Positions 34,499 through 43,651 of a stretch of 64,000 bases of DNA are shown here, piece by piece. The notes under the pieces were generated by a model. That model was not told the DNA's origin. It searched no databases and saw only the letters and a list, made by a program, of their open reading frames with translations. Within the stretch, counting starts at the first letter, position 1; each line of letters opens with the position of its first letter. The stretch spans positions 186,001 to 250,000 of the forward strand of contig CAXTUB010000002.1 of NCBI GenBank assembly GCA_964247385.1, written 5' to 3'. Origin of the DNA: TMP-86 sp964247385 (GTDB taxonomy: Bacteria > Pseudomonadota > Gammaproteobacteria > Steroidobacterales > Steroidobacteraceae). A program made the translations under genes and the position numbers.

Positions 34499-36031
34499 CT
34501 AGCGCCTGCCGGAGCCTTGGGTTGAATCCTCGGTCGCGGCGCCGCGGCGTCCTTTCGGAATCGCCGCTCGCACCTCATCGAGCCGGGCGCTGAAGCGCGC
34601 ACGCTGCACCGCGTTCGTGCCGGGAAATCCGAGCGCCAACTGCAGCTCGTTTGAGGCCATCATGAGCTCGCCGCTCATGATGTAGAACTCAGACATGTAG
34701 TAGTGGGAGTCGGCGATATCTCCCGCCGAATTCGCCGCGTTTGCAATGAGGCGCGCCTGCTCGGGCGTGGGCGCCATCACATTGAACAAGTCCAGCAAGA
34801 TACGATGCGCTTCCTTATTGTCGCCGCTCTGCATGAGCGTCTCTGCCAAGCGGATGGTGAGCGGCACATTGCGCGGAAAAAGGCGCAACGCTTGTTCGAG
34901 CTCGAGGCGTGATTCCTTGGGCTGCCCGCTCAACAACAATGCTTGACCCATGGCGCCATAAAATTGGGTCGTGCGCGGCGCTTCGGCCATGAGAGTTTTC
35001 AACACGGGAATGGCCGTGGCGGCGTTGCCTGCGCTGATGTCGGCCACCGCGCTGCCGTAGCGCTGTTCCTCGGTCTTGCCGCTGCCATTGCGCACGAGCC
35101 CCGCGTAGTAGGCCTGCGCTGCTTGAGGCGTGCCGACGAGCGAGCGCAGGCGCTCGCGCATCAATCCGTAACTTTGCGAATCGACCGTGTGAATGCGGCC
35201 CATCTGCTCGGCGCGGCCGCGCGACTCCGCGATACGATTCGATGTGACGGGGTGATTTTGCAAGAACTCGAAGCTGTTATATGCGGGATTGCCTCCGGTC
35301 TTGGCCAAGGTCTCAAAAAATGTAGGCATGGCGATCGGGTCGAAACCGGCCAGGGCCATGGTGCCGATGCCGATGCGATCCGCCTCGTATTCGTTTTCAC
35401 GCGAGTAATTGAGCTGGTGCTGAATCGCCGCGCCTTGCGAGGCGAGAATGGCGCCTTCCATGGTATCGCCCGAGCTGCGCCCGCCGGCGGCTGCGCCGAG
35501 CAAGATCGCCGCGAGCATGGCCGCCGTCGACATCATGCTCGCGTGGCTCTGATCCACGAGGCTTCGAACCAAGTGCCGCTGGGTTACGTGCGCAGTTTCG
35601 TGCGCCAGCACGCCTGCAAGCTCGGATTCGCTCCGCGTGGCGAGCACCAAGCCGCTGTGCACCGCGATGAACCCGCCCGGCATGGCGAAGGCATTGATGG
35701 CGGGATCGCGGATGACGTAGTAGTTGAAGCGATGCGCGCCTTCATCGGCGCGGCTCGAAATGCGATGGCCGATGGCCTGGATGTATTCGCTGACCTCCGG
35801 GTCTTCGATGATGACGCCGCTGTCGCGCAGGCCGCGCATCATCATGAGGCCGATGCGGTACTCATCATCGAGCGACACGGCCGCATTGGCGGCGCTCCCC
35901 ATGTCAGGCAAATTGTTGTCGGCCGCAAGCAATCGCACGGCCGCCAGAGAATTCAAAATCAAGCTCAAGGCGCACAATGCCGCACACCAGGAGGCCCTGG
36001 GGCGCAGCGGGCGCAGCGTGGAACGACTCAT
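34499..36031 (-). CDS. bepA: Periplasmic M48 metalloprotease with TPR domain (BepA/YfgC-like)
   Basis: Outer-membrane quality-control protease that clears misassembled LptD and BAM substrates in E. coli. From ATG 36031 the protein has 510 residues: a signal peptide (about 12-37; ALCALSLILNSLAAVRLLA), the M48 protease domain with zinc motif HETAH (VLAHETAHVTQRH) and the third ligand in ENEYEADRIG, then TPR repeats from about 310 to 480. The C-terminal 20 residues are basic. The ATG 14 codons earlier (36073) is an alternative. Confidence 0.9.
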   Translation of the reverse strand: MSRSTLRPLRPRASWCAALCALSLILNSLAAVRLLAADNNLPDMGSAANAAVSLDDEYRIGLMMMRGLRDSGVIIEDPEVSEYIQAIGHRISSRADEGAHRFNYYVIRDPAINAFAMPGGFIAVHSGLVLATRSESELAGVLAHETAHVTQRHLVRSLVDQSHASMMSTAAMLAAILLGAAAGGRSSGDTMEGAILASQGAAIQHQLNYSRENEYEADRIGIGTMALAGFDPIAMPTFFETLAKTGGNPAYNSFEFLQNHPVTSNRIAESRGRAEQMGRIHTVDSQSYGLMRERLRSLVGTPQAAQAYYAGLVRNGSGKTEEQRYGSAVADISAGNAATAIPVLKTLMAEAPRTTQFYGAMGQALLLSGQPKESRLELEQALRLFPRNVPLTIRLAETLMQSGDNKEAHRILLDLFNVMAPTPEQARLIANAANSAGDIADSHYYMSEFYIMSGELMMASNELQLALGFPGTNAVQRARFSARLDEVRAAIPKGRRGAATEDSTQGSGRR

Positions 36032-36168
36032 GCCGGAGTTCGACCGCCGCACCATGCTCGAAGTTCGCGGCACGAAAATCGCCGCGAAGCGCCTATGCGA
36101 CTCGCTGCGCGCGCAACCGCGGTGCCCCTTGCGACCTCAAATGCAATGCCGCGCATCAGGATGTCCGG

Positions 36169-37629
36169 TCACAGCACTTCCGCGGCATGGTCAGCCAGAC
36201 GCGAGCGCTCGCCGCGCAGCAGCGTCATGTGACCCGCATGCGGCCAGCCTCGAAAGCGCGTCACGACATAAGTCAAGCCCGAGGTCGTCTCGGTGAGGTA
36301 GGGTGTGTCGATCTGTCCGATATTGCCGAGACACACCATCTTCGTTCCCGGGCCGGCCCTGGTCACGATGGCGCGCATTTGTTTCGGCGTGAGATTTTGA
36401 GCTTCATCGACGATCACGAACCGGTTCAAGAACGTCCGGCCGCGCATGAAATTCAACGATCGAATCTTGATTCGATTGCGCAGCAAATCGTTCGTGGCGG
36501 CCCGTCCCCAACTGCCGCCATGCTGGCCCTGAGTCAAAACTTCGAGGTTATCCATGAGTGCGCCCATCCAAGGCTCCATCTTTTCTTCCTCGGTGCCCGG
36601 AAGAAAGCCGATGTCCTCGCCGAGCGGAATGGTCACCCGCGTCATGATGATTTCGGTGAAACGATTCTGATCCAAGGTTTGCGCAAGCCCCGCGGCCAGA
36701 CTCAAGAGAGTCTTGCCCGTGCCCGCAGGGCCAAGCACGGTGACGAAATCGATGGCGGTATCCATGAGTAGATTCAGCGCGAGATTCTGCTCACGATTGC
36801 GCGCGAGAATTCCCCACACGGCATTGCTTGCGTTGGTGTAATCGAGGGTGACTTCGAGCAAGGCGCCGTCTGGCTCGGCGGATCGCACGATGGCTTCGAA
36901 ACCGCGCGGCGATTCGTCATACACGAACTGGCCTGGCTGCCAACCGCGGGCCAGGGCGCCCCGGATGCGGTAGAACGTTCGCGTTTGCTCCTTCCAAGAC
37001 TCGACGTCCTGCGTGTGCCGCTCCCAAAAATCCGCGGGCAGTCGCTGTGCCCCGACAGGCAACAAGTCGGCGTCCTCGATGGTCTTGTCGCTGAAATAGT
37101 CTTCGGCTTCAATGCCGACGATGGCGGCTTTGATGCGCAAGTTGATGTCCTTCGACACCAGCACGATGCGCGAACCGCGGTGCACTTTTCGCAGCGCGAT
37201 CACCACCGCGAGGATCGCGTTATCCGCGCTCTGTCCGGGCAGGGTCTTGGGCAGCTCCGAATTCAACGATTGGGTTTGGAAAAAAAGTCGCCCTGCTCGC
37301 GTGCCGCCGCGAGTCGATGGCGCGCTCTGCGGAATGGGCAGCCCCCGCTCGATCTGCGCCTTGGGCGCATTCTTCATGATGTCATCGAGAAAGCGGCTGA
37401 CTTGGCGCACATTGCGCGCTGCCTCGGACAGGCCCTTCTTGCCGGCATCCAGTTCTTCGAGCACCACCATGGGTAGATACACATCGTGCTCTTCGAAGCG
37501 GAACAGAGCCGCGGGGTCGTGCATGAGCACGTTGGTATCCAGCACGAACAGACGCCGTTCGGGCGCGTTCGCGCTACGCGGCCGGCGCGAAGGCCGCGGC
37601 GCGCGCGAAGAGCTCATGCAAGAGCCCAC
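36169..37629 (-). CDS. PIN-PhoH ATPase (PhoH2-type)
   Basis: Fusion of a PIN ribonuclease domain and a PhoH helicase-like ATPase; such PhoH2 proteins unwind and cut RNA in related systems. 486 residues: PIN about 27-185 with acidic residues in LDTNVLMHDP, EELDAGK and DNAILA; PhoH about 260-470 with Walker A GPAGTGKTLLSLAAG, Walker B FVIVDEAQNLTP, and TRAGPGTKMVCLGNIGQID. A start at M5 (37617) is equally possible. bcp lies 24 bp upstream on the same strand. Confidence 0.92.
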   Translation of the reverse strand: MGSCMSSSRAPRPSRRPRSANAPERRLFVLDTNVLMHDPAALFRFEEHDVYLPMVVLEELDAGKKGLSEAARNVRQVSRFLDDIMKNAPKAQIERGLPIPQSAPSTRGGTRAGRLFFQTQSLNSELPKTLPGQSADNAILAVVIALRKVHRGSRIVLVSKDINLRIKAAIVGIEAEDYFSDKTIEDADLLPVGAQRLPADFWERHTQDVESWKEQTRTFYRIRGALARGWQPGQFVYDESPRGFEAIVRSAEPDGALLEVTLDYTNASNAVWGILARNREQNLALNLLMDTAIDFVTVLGPAGTGKTLLSLAAGLAQTLDQNRFTEIIMTRVTIPLGEDIGFLPGTEEEKMEPWMGALMDNLEVLTQGQHGGSWGRAATNDLLRNRIKIRSLNFMRGRTFLNRFVIVDEAQNLTPKQMRAIVTRAGPGTKMVCLGNIGQIDTPYLTETTSGLTYVVTRFRGWPHAGHMTLLRGERSRLADHAAEVL

Positions 37630-37653
37630 GCGCGGGCGGCGATCAGGAGGCCT

Positions 37654-38121
<468 letters not shown>

Positions 38122-38125
38122 GACA

Positions 38126-38656
38126 CTAGCTCTTGAACGGCTCGAAGATCGAGTCGAGATTCATGTGATCGCAAAAATCCATGAACTCCTCGCGCAGCAC
38201 GCCGATGTGAATGCGGCTCGGCACATTGACGATCATCTGCACGGAAAACATCGGCGCGCCGGTATGAGCGGCGGCATAGGACCGGGTGGACAGCTCCGCG
38301 ATCTCGACGCTCCGCTGCGAGAAAAAGCCGGATAAGCCCGAAACAATACCCATTTGATCGAGACAGACCACGTCCACCGAGTACGGCAGCATGTCGCTGC
38401 GCACCGCGCGCGCCTCGGTTCGCCGCAGTTGGATGGCCATGCCCGAGCTATCGCCGAGCTTTTTGAACTCACCCTCGAGCTTGGCAAGCGTGTGCCAATT
38501 GCCGGTGACCAAGAGCAGCATCGCAAACTCATTGCCGAGAGAGGTCATGCGGCTCTCGCTGATGCTGCCGCCGCAATCGGCAACGGTTTTTGCCAGATCG
38601 TGCACCATGCCGACGCGATCGTTGCCGACCGCGGAAATGGCGATGTGTTGCTTCAT
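38126..38656 (-). CDS. gcvR: Glycine cleavage system transcriptional repressor GcvR-like (two ACT domains)
   Basis: Regulator that binds GcvA in E. coli. It has 176 residues from ATG 38656 (MKQHIAISAVGNDRVGMVHD). Two ACT domains: 1-80 (SISESRMTSLGNEFAMLLLV) and about 90-170 (SVDVVCLDQMGIVSGLSGFF, EIAELSTRSYAA). Divergent from dapA across 124 bp and just ahead of bcp, the E. coli arrangement. Whether the gcv operon is controlled here cannot be seen. Confidence 0.9.
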   Translation of the reverse strand: MKQHIAISAVGNDRVGMVHDLAKTVADCGGSISESRMTSLGNEFAMLLLVTGNWHTLAKLEGEFKKLGDSSGMAIQLRRTEARAVRSDMLPYSVDVVCLDQMGIVSGLSGFFSQRSVEIAELSTRSYAAAHTGAPMFSVQMIVNVPSRIHIGVLREEFMDFCDHMNLDSIFEPFKS

Positions 38657-38780
38657 CGGTCGCGCAGTGTACACAAGCCCCATGGCGCGCGGTGCTTTTG
38701 CTTGCCAGCGCAAGCCGCTCACTCTAAGGTAATGCGCTGAGGAGAGTAGTCAGCTTTGTTGAAGGAGGGAATGATCTCGC

Positions 38781-39689
38781 ATGACTGAGCCGGAACGTTT
38801 CCGCGGTAGCTTCGTGGCGATCGTAACGCCGATGACCGCCGAAGGCGGCATCGACTGGCGCGCTTGGGCGCGGCTGTTGGATTTTCATCTCACCGCGGCA
38901 ACCCGAGGCGTCGTCATCGCGGGCACCACGGGGGAATCGGCTGCGCTCACCGAGAGCGAAATCATGGAGCTGACGCATCGCGCGCTCGAGCAAGTGGCGG
39001 GGCGCATGCAAATCATCGTCGGCGCGGGCACCGGAGCCACCGCTTCCACCGTGGAACGTGCGCGAAAATTCTCGAGCCTCGGCGCAGACGCGCTCATGCT
39101 GGTCACGCCGTTTTACAACAAGCCTCCGCAGGAAGGCATGTATCGCCATTTCATGAGCGCGGCCGATGCGGCGTCCGTTCCTGTGATTCTGTATAACGTG
39201 CCGTCGCGCACCGCAGTGGATTTGTTGCCGGCCACGGTGGCGCGTTTGTCCGCGCATCCGTCCATCGTTGCGCTCAAAGATGCCACCGCGTCCATGACTC
39301 GCTTGCGAGAATTGCGCGCGGCATGTCCCGGCGAGTTCGCCTTGCTATCGGGGGATGATGCCACGGCCATCGAATGGCTTGGCGCGGGCGCGGCCGGCGT
39401 CATCTCAGTGACTGCGAACATCGCTCCTGGCGCGATGGCCGAAGCCGTCGGCGCCTCATTACAGGGCGACGCAGCGCGCGCGCGCGCCATCGACGCAACG
39501 CTGCAAGAATTGCATTGTGCGTTGTTCATCGAGACGAGTCCCATGCCAGTCAAGTGGGGACTGGCGCAACTCGGGCTCATCGCGAATCACTTGCGTTTGC
39601 CGCTCGTGGAAATGTCTGCGGCGCACGGTGAGGCGCTGTTGCGGGCCATGCGAAGCGCGGGTCTCACACTCTCCGGACGTGCCGCGTGA
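38781..39689 (+). CDS. dapA: 4-hydroxy-tetrahydrodipicolinate synthase
   Basis: Condenses pyruvate with aspartate semialdehyde, the first step to lysine and diaminopimelate. The 302 residues show GTTGESAALTESE, Tyr in SVPVILYNVPSRTAVDL, and the Schiff-base Lys in IVALKDATASM, a TIM barrel of usual length. AAGGAGG precedes the ATG. The next gene overlaps its stop (GTGA), the place held by bamC in E. coli. Confidence 0.97.
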   Translation: MTEPERFRGSFVAIVTPMTAEGGIDWRAWARLLDFHLTAATRGVVIAGTTGESAALTESEIMELTHRALEQVAGRMQIIVGAGTGATASTVERARKFSSLGADALMLVTPFYNKPPQEGMYRHFMSAADAASVPVILYNVPSRTAVDLLPATVARLSAHPSIVALKDATASMTRLRELRAACPGEFALLSGDDATAIEWLGAGAAGVISVTANIAPGAMAEAVGASLQGDAARARAIDATLQELHCALFIETSPMPVKWGLAQLGLIANHLRLPLVEMSAAHGEALLRAMRSAGLTLSGRAA

Positions 39690-39961
39690 ACGGCTTTCGA
39701 TGCACGCTCTGCGTGCTGTTATGTTTGTCGGGGACGGGGTGCCACTTCATTCGCGGCCGCACGGGCTGCCACGCGGCCCAGCCTTACCTGTCGGCGCAGC
39801 AACGCCCGCCGCTCAAACTTCCGCCCGGCGCGGATGCGCCTGCATCGACCACCGCGCTGGTCATTCCGACGGTTCAGGGTACGCCAGTGCCGCGTGGACC
39901 GAACGAGTCATGCCTCGAAGAGCCGCCGCGAGTGCTTGCCAAGCCGCTGCCAAAGTCTTGA
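39686..39961 (+). CDS. Short BamC-like lipoprotein, N-terminal region only
   Basis: A 91-residue protein starting with GTG inside the dapA stop codon (GTGA). A hydrophobic signal (CTLCVLLCLSGTGC) with a loose lipobox is followed by YLSAQQRPPLKLPPGADAP and VIPTVQGTPVP, resembling the extended N-terminal segment of BamC (residues up to about 100) that lies along BamD. The two helix-grip domains of BamC are missing. It occupies the bamC slot after dapA. It may be a minimal BamC-type BamD binder or a relic; family assignment is by position and pattern only. Confidence 0.6.
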   Translation: MNGFRCTLCVLLCLSGTGCHFIRGRTGCHAAQPYLSAQQRPPLKLPPGADAPASTTALVIPTVQGTPVPRGPNESCLEEPPRVLAKPLPKS

Positions 39962-40057
39962 AGGTCCACGCTCATTGCAGGCAGGCGATGGCTCGCGCAA
40001 ATTTGCATGCGCCGCTTGGCTTCCGGTACGCTTCCCCGCGCGCGGGCTTGCCGTTAC

Positions 40058-40148
40058 GGAGAGGTGGCCGAGTGGTCGAAGGCGCTCGCCTGGAAAGTGA
40101 GTAGCATCCAAAAGGTGCTCGCGGGTTCGAATCCCGCCCTCTCCGCCA
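40058..40148 (+). tRNA. tRNA-Ser (anticodon GGA)
   Basis: 91 nt including encoded CCA (40146-40148). Acceptor arms GGAGAGG and CCTCTCC pair fully. The anticodon loop reads CTGGAAA with GGA anticodon, there is a long variable arm as in class II tRNAs, and the T arm is GCGGGTTCGAATCCCGC. Reads UCC/UCU codons. Confidence 0.97.
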
Positions 40149-40165
40149 ATTGATTTGCAGGTTAT

Positions 40166-40279
40166 GGTGGCTCGCGCTCGCCACTTCGCGGCGATTGGCC
40201 ACGAACCCCGTCAGGCCCGGAAGGGAGCAGCGGTAGCGGTCTCAATCGGGCGCCGAAGCTCAGGCGGGCGCGGGCTGCC
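40166..40279 (+). ncRNA. ffs: SRP RNA (4.5S)
   Basis: Small SRP RNA that binds Ffh. The conserved apical domain reads CAGGCCCGGAAGGGAGCAG at 40212-40230. The outer stem GGTGGCTCGCGCTCGCC (40166-40182) pairs with GGCGGGCGCGGGCTGCC (40263-40279) over 17 positions counting G-U, which defines a 114-nt RNA, the same length as in E. coli. It lies between tRNA-Ser and dnaX; ends are set by pairing. Confidence 0.95.
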
Positions 40280-40358
40280 TCCACTCGGGGCGCTGCCTGT
40301 TCGTGCGCTGCCTGCGTGGCAGCTGCCGGGTGTCGTGAGCGTAGCGTAAACTCATCGC

Positions 40359-41963
40359 ATGAGTTATCTCGCGTTGGCGCGCAAATGGCGTCCCAAGACT
40401 TTCGCCGACATGACGGGTCAATCGCACGTGGTGCGGGCTCTGGCGAACGCGCTCGACAGCGGCCGCGTTCATCATGCATTTTTATTCACCGGCACTCGCG
40501 GCGTCGGCAAGACCACGGTTGCGCGAATTCTTGCCAAGGCGTTGGATTGCGAGCGTGGCATCAGCTCGAGTCCTTGTGGGCAGTGCGCCGCTTGCCGCGA
40601 GATCGATGAGGGACGATGCGTCGACTTGATCGAGGTCGACGCGGCGTCGCGCACCAAAGTCGATGATACGCGCGAGCTTCTCGACAATGTGCAGTACGCG
40701 CCGGCGCGTGCGCGATTCAAGGTGTATTTGATCGACGAAGTTCATATGTTGTCGAACCACTCGTTCAATGCGCTGCTCAAGACACTCGAGGAGCCGCCGC
40801 CGCACGTCAAATTCTTGCTGGCGACCACTGATCCGCAAAAGCTGCCTCTGACCGTGTTGTCGCGGTGTCTTCAATTCAATTTGCAAAGGCTTTCGCCGGG
40901 CGCCATTGCTTCGAGGCTCAGGTTTGTCAGCGAGCAGGAAAGTTTGGCTGTGGATGAGCGCGCGTTGCAGTTGATCGCACGCTCAGCCGATGGAAGCCTG
41001 CGAGATGCATTGAGCCTGCTCGATCAATTCCTCGCTTTCGGTGGAAGCGACTTGAGTGAGCGCGCCGCGCGCGAGATGCTGGCGGTGGCCGACCGGGGCC
41101 GCTTGCTCGAGTTGATGCGCGCGCTCGAATCGCGCGATGGCGCGGCGGTGCTGGCTGTGATCGCGCAAATCGACGCCGAAGCGCCGGATTACGATCGAGT
41201 GCTGTCAGAGCTCGCGGCCATCTTGCAGCGCATCGCCGTGCATCAGATCGTTCCGGTCCAGACGCCGACCGATGAGTCCGCAGAGCTGCGTGATCTTGCC
41301 GCCAGTCTGAGTAGCGAGGATGTGCAGCTCTATTATCAAATTGCGTTGCAAGGACGGCGTGAGCTCGAGCTCGCGCCGGAAGGACGCGCCGGCTTTGAGA
41401 TGACGCTGCTGCGTATGCTCGCGTTTCTGCCCGGCACGGAATCGAGTGGGGTGGAGCGCGCTGAGCCGGCGGCGGAAGCCAGCGCCGCGCTCAATGCGCA
41501 AGCTCAAGCGCGGGCCCCAGAACGCGTGGCAGCGATCGAGCTTCCGTCGCTGCAGAAAGCCGCTGCTGCGACGGACATCAACTTTGATGGAGCGTCGTGG
41601 CAGCATTGGGTCGACCGCTCGGAGCTGGCCGCGATGGCGAGGCAATTTGCGCTCAACTGTGTTCCCATTTCGTTTCGCGATGATGTGCTCACGCTCGGCG
41701 TCGATGCTGCGGCCGCTGAGCGCAAGACCCCCATGCTCGAGGAGAAAATCTCTGCGGCGCTCAACCGGCTCGTGGGCCGTGATTTGCGCTTGCAGTTCGT
41801 GGTCTCCGCAAGCGATGCGCTGACGCCGGCTAGGCAGCGCATGGCGGACGAAGAGCAGCGCGCGCTCCGGGCGGTGGAGGCATTCGAAGCTGACCCCGCC
41901 GTGCGCGGGTTGCGGGAGCGCTTCGGCGCGACCATCGATCCGGCTTCGATCAAAGCGAGCTAG
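40359..41963 (+). CDS. dnaX: DNA polymerase III subunit tau (DnaX)
   Basis: Clamp-loader ATPase and replisome organiser. 534 residues: AAA+ domain with Walker A GTRGVGKTT, a four-Cys zinc module (CERG..CGQCAACRE), Walker B LIDEVHML, SRC motif LTVLSRCLQF; domain III to about 365; then a low-complexity linker and a C-terminal polymerase-binding region from about 405. The A-AAA-AAG slippery site that makes gamma in E. coli is not seen, so only tau may be made. ybaB and recR follow, the conserved order. Confidence 0.95.
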   Translation: MSYLALARKWRPKTFADMTGQSHVVRALANALDSGRVHHAFLFTGTRGVGKTTVARILAKALDCERGISSSPCGQCAACREIDEGRCVDLIEVDAASRTKVDDTRELLDNVQYAPARARFKVYLIDEVHMLSNHSFNALLKTLEEPPPHVKFLLATTDPQKLPLTVLSRCLQFNLQRLSPGAIASRLRFVSEQESLAVDERALQLIARSADGSLRDALSLLDQFLAFGGSDLSERAAREMLAVADRGRLLELMRALESRDGAAVLAVIAQIDAEAPDYDRVLSELAAILQRIAVHQIVPVQTPTDESAELRDLAASLSSEDVQLYYQIALQGRRELELAPEGRAGFEMTLLRMLAFLPGTESSGVERAEPAAEASAALNAQAQARAPERVAAIELPSLQKAAAATDINFDGASWQHWVDRSELAAMARQFALNCVPISFRDDVLTLGVDAAAAERKTPMLEEKISAALNRLVGRDLRLQFVVSASDALTPARQRMADEEQRALRAVEAFEADPAVRGLRERFGATIDPASIKAS

Positions 41964-42091
41964 GAAGCTTACGCGCATGGGCGTGGATTTCGCGGCGCCC
42001 TGGTCGGCCGCGTCGAGGGGTGAAGCGTGACGGTCGAAGCAGCAATCGAGTGGGCGCGTCCCGCCCCACCATCATTGGAGGTGCGAGCGTG

Positions 42092-42415
42092 ATGAAAGGC
42101 GGACTGGGAAATCTGATGCGTCAGGCGCAGCAAATGCAAGAGAGCATGCAAAAGGCGCAAGCAGAGCTCGCGGCCATCGAGGTCACGGGTGAGGCGGGCG
42201 GAGGCATGGTGAAGGTGACCATGAACGGACGCCATGAGACGACGAGCGTCAAGATCGAGCCGCAATTGTTCAACGACGAGCGCGAGATGCTCGAAGACTT
42301 GATCGTGTCCGCGTGCAACGATGCGGCGCGGAAAATCCAAGCGCGCAGCAGCGAGAAATATTCCGGGCTCATGTCGGGCCTGAATCTGCCGCCCGGGATG
42401 AAGCTGCCCTTTTGA
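42092..42415 (+). CDS. ybaB: Nucleoid-associated protein YbaB/EbfC
   Basis: Small DNA-binding dimer. It has 107 residues from ATG 42092, with GGAGG 8-12 nt upstream (GTG 42089 is also possible). Family marks: GLGNLMRQAQQMQESMQKAQ, VTGEAGGGMVKVTMNG, and the end GLNLPPGMKLPF. The dnaX-ybaB-recR context is diagnostic. The recR TTG overlaps its stop. Confidence 0.95.
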   Translation: MKGGLGNLMRQAQQMQESMQKAQAELAAIEVTGEAGGGMVKVTMNGRHETTSVKIEPQLFNDEREMLEDLIVSACNDAARKIQARSSEKYSGLMSGLNLPPGMKLPF

Positions 42416-43011
42416 AATACACTCCGGCGCTCGCGCGCCTCATCGATGCGTTGCGCTATTTGCCCGGCGTCGGACCGAAAACCGCGCAGCGCATGGCGTT
42501 TCATCTTGTTGAGCGCGGCCGCGATGGCGCTTCGAAGTTGAGCGATGCCCTACGCCGTGCGCTCGAAGAAGTGGGGCACTGCCGCAGGTGCCGCATGTTG
42601 ACCGAAGGAGAGATCTGCTCCTTGTGCGCTTCCGATGCGCGCGACGCCGCGCAGCTGTGCGTGGTCGAATCTCCCGCCGATGTGATGGCCATCGAGCAAT
42701 CCGGCAGTTTTGCGGGGCGCTATTTCGTGCTCATGGGACATCTGTCGCCGCTCGATGGCATCGGGCCGCAACAACTCGGCATGGATCAGTTCGATGAGCT
42801 GCTGCGCGCAAACGAAGTTCGCGAAGTGATTCTCGCCACCAACCCTACCGTGGAGGGCGATGCCACGGCGCATTATCTGGCCGAGATCGCGCTGCGCAGA
42901 GGAATGAAAGTTACGCGCATTGCGCACGGTGTTCCGGTGGGAGGCGAGCTCGAGTACATCGATGGCGGTACGCTCGCGCACGCGCTGGCCGGGCGCACGG
43001 CGGTCTCGTGA
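42412..43011 (+). CDS. recR: Recombination mediator RecR
   Basis: Works with RecO to load RecA on gapped DNA. 199 residues from TTG 42412 (LKYTPALARLIDAL), which overlaps the ybaB stop (TTGA). HhH motif LPGVGPKTAQRMAFH, zinc finger CRRCRMLTEGEICSLC, Toprim domain with CVVESPADVMAIE and ATNPTVEGDATAHYL. Length matches E. coli (201). The stop overlaps the orn start. Confidence 0.96.
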   Translation: MKYTPALARLIDALRYLPGVGPKTAQRMAFHLVERGRDGASKLSDALRRALEEVGHCRRCRMLTEGEICSLCASDARDAAQLCVVESPADVMAIEQSGSFAGRYFVLMGHLSPLDGIGPQQLGMDQFDELLRANEVREVILATNPTVEGDATAHYLAEIALRRGMKVTRIAHGVPVGGELEYIDGGTLAHALAGRTAVS

Positions 43012-43592
43012 TGGCCGCTCGCTCCGCGCTCAATCTGGTTTGGATCGATTTGGAAATGTCGGGATTACGGCCCGAGGCGGACCGGATCATCGAGATCGCC
43101 ACCATCGTCACCGATAAGGATTTGATCGTGCTGGCGGAAGGTCCCGTCATGGCGGTGCATCAGAGCGACAGCGTGCTCGACGCCATGGATGATTGGAACC
43201 GTCGGCAGCATGGCCAAAGCGGCCTCATCGATCGCGTTCGCAAGAGTCTCATCGACGAGCGAGAGGCCGAGCGAGTGACGCTCGCGTTTCTCGAGCAATG
43301 GTGCGAACAAGGCCGATCGCCCATGTGCGGAAACAGCATTTGCCAGGATCGGCGCTTTCTCGCGCGATACATGCCGGAGCTGGAGCGCTTCTTTCATTAT
43401 CGAAATCTCGATGTCAGCACGCTCAAGGAGCTCGCAGCGCGCTGGTCCCCGCAGCTTGCCAAGCAACACAAGAAGGAATCGACCCACCTCGCGATGGACG
43501 ACGTGCGCGAGTCCATTCGCGAGCTCGAGTATTACCGCGAGCATTTCCTGAAGCTACCGCCGAGCGAGCCAAAATCAACCTCTGAGACGTGA
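43011..43592 (+). CDS. orn: Oligoribonuclease
   Basis: Degrades dinucleotide RNAs and pGpG, the end of RNA and c-di-GMP turnover. 193 residues with DEDDh motifs: WIDLEMSGL, CGNSICQDRRFL, and HLAMDDVRESIREL. The ATG at 43011 follows recR as TGATG; a GTG at 43008 is in the same frame. Confidence 0.97.
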   Translation: MAARSALNLVWIDLEMSGLRPEADRIIEIATIVTDKDLIVLAEGPVMAVHQSDSVLDAMDDWNRRQHGQSGLIDRVRKSLIDEREAERVTLAFLEQWCEQGRSPMCGNSICQDRRFLARYMPELERFFHYRNLDVSTLKELAARWSPQLAKQHKKESTHLAMDDVRESIRELEYYREHFLKLPPSEPKSTSET

Positions 43593-43651
43593 GGGCAGAA
43601 CAGCCCGCCGACGAGAACAGGCCGCCGCCGCGGGGATCGGCCCGCGGTGCA

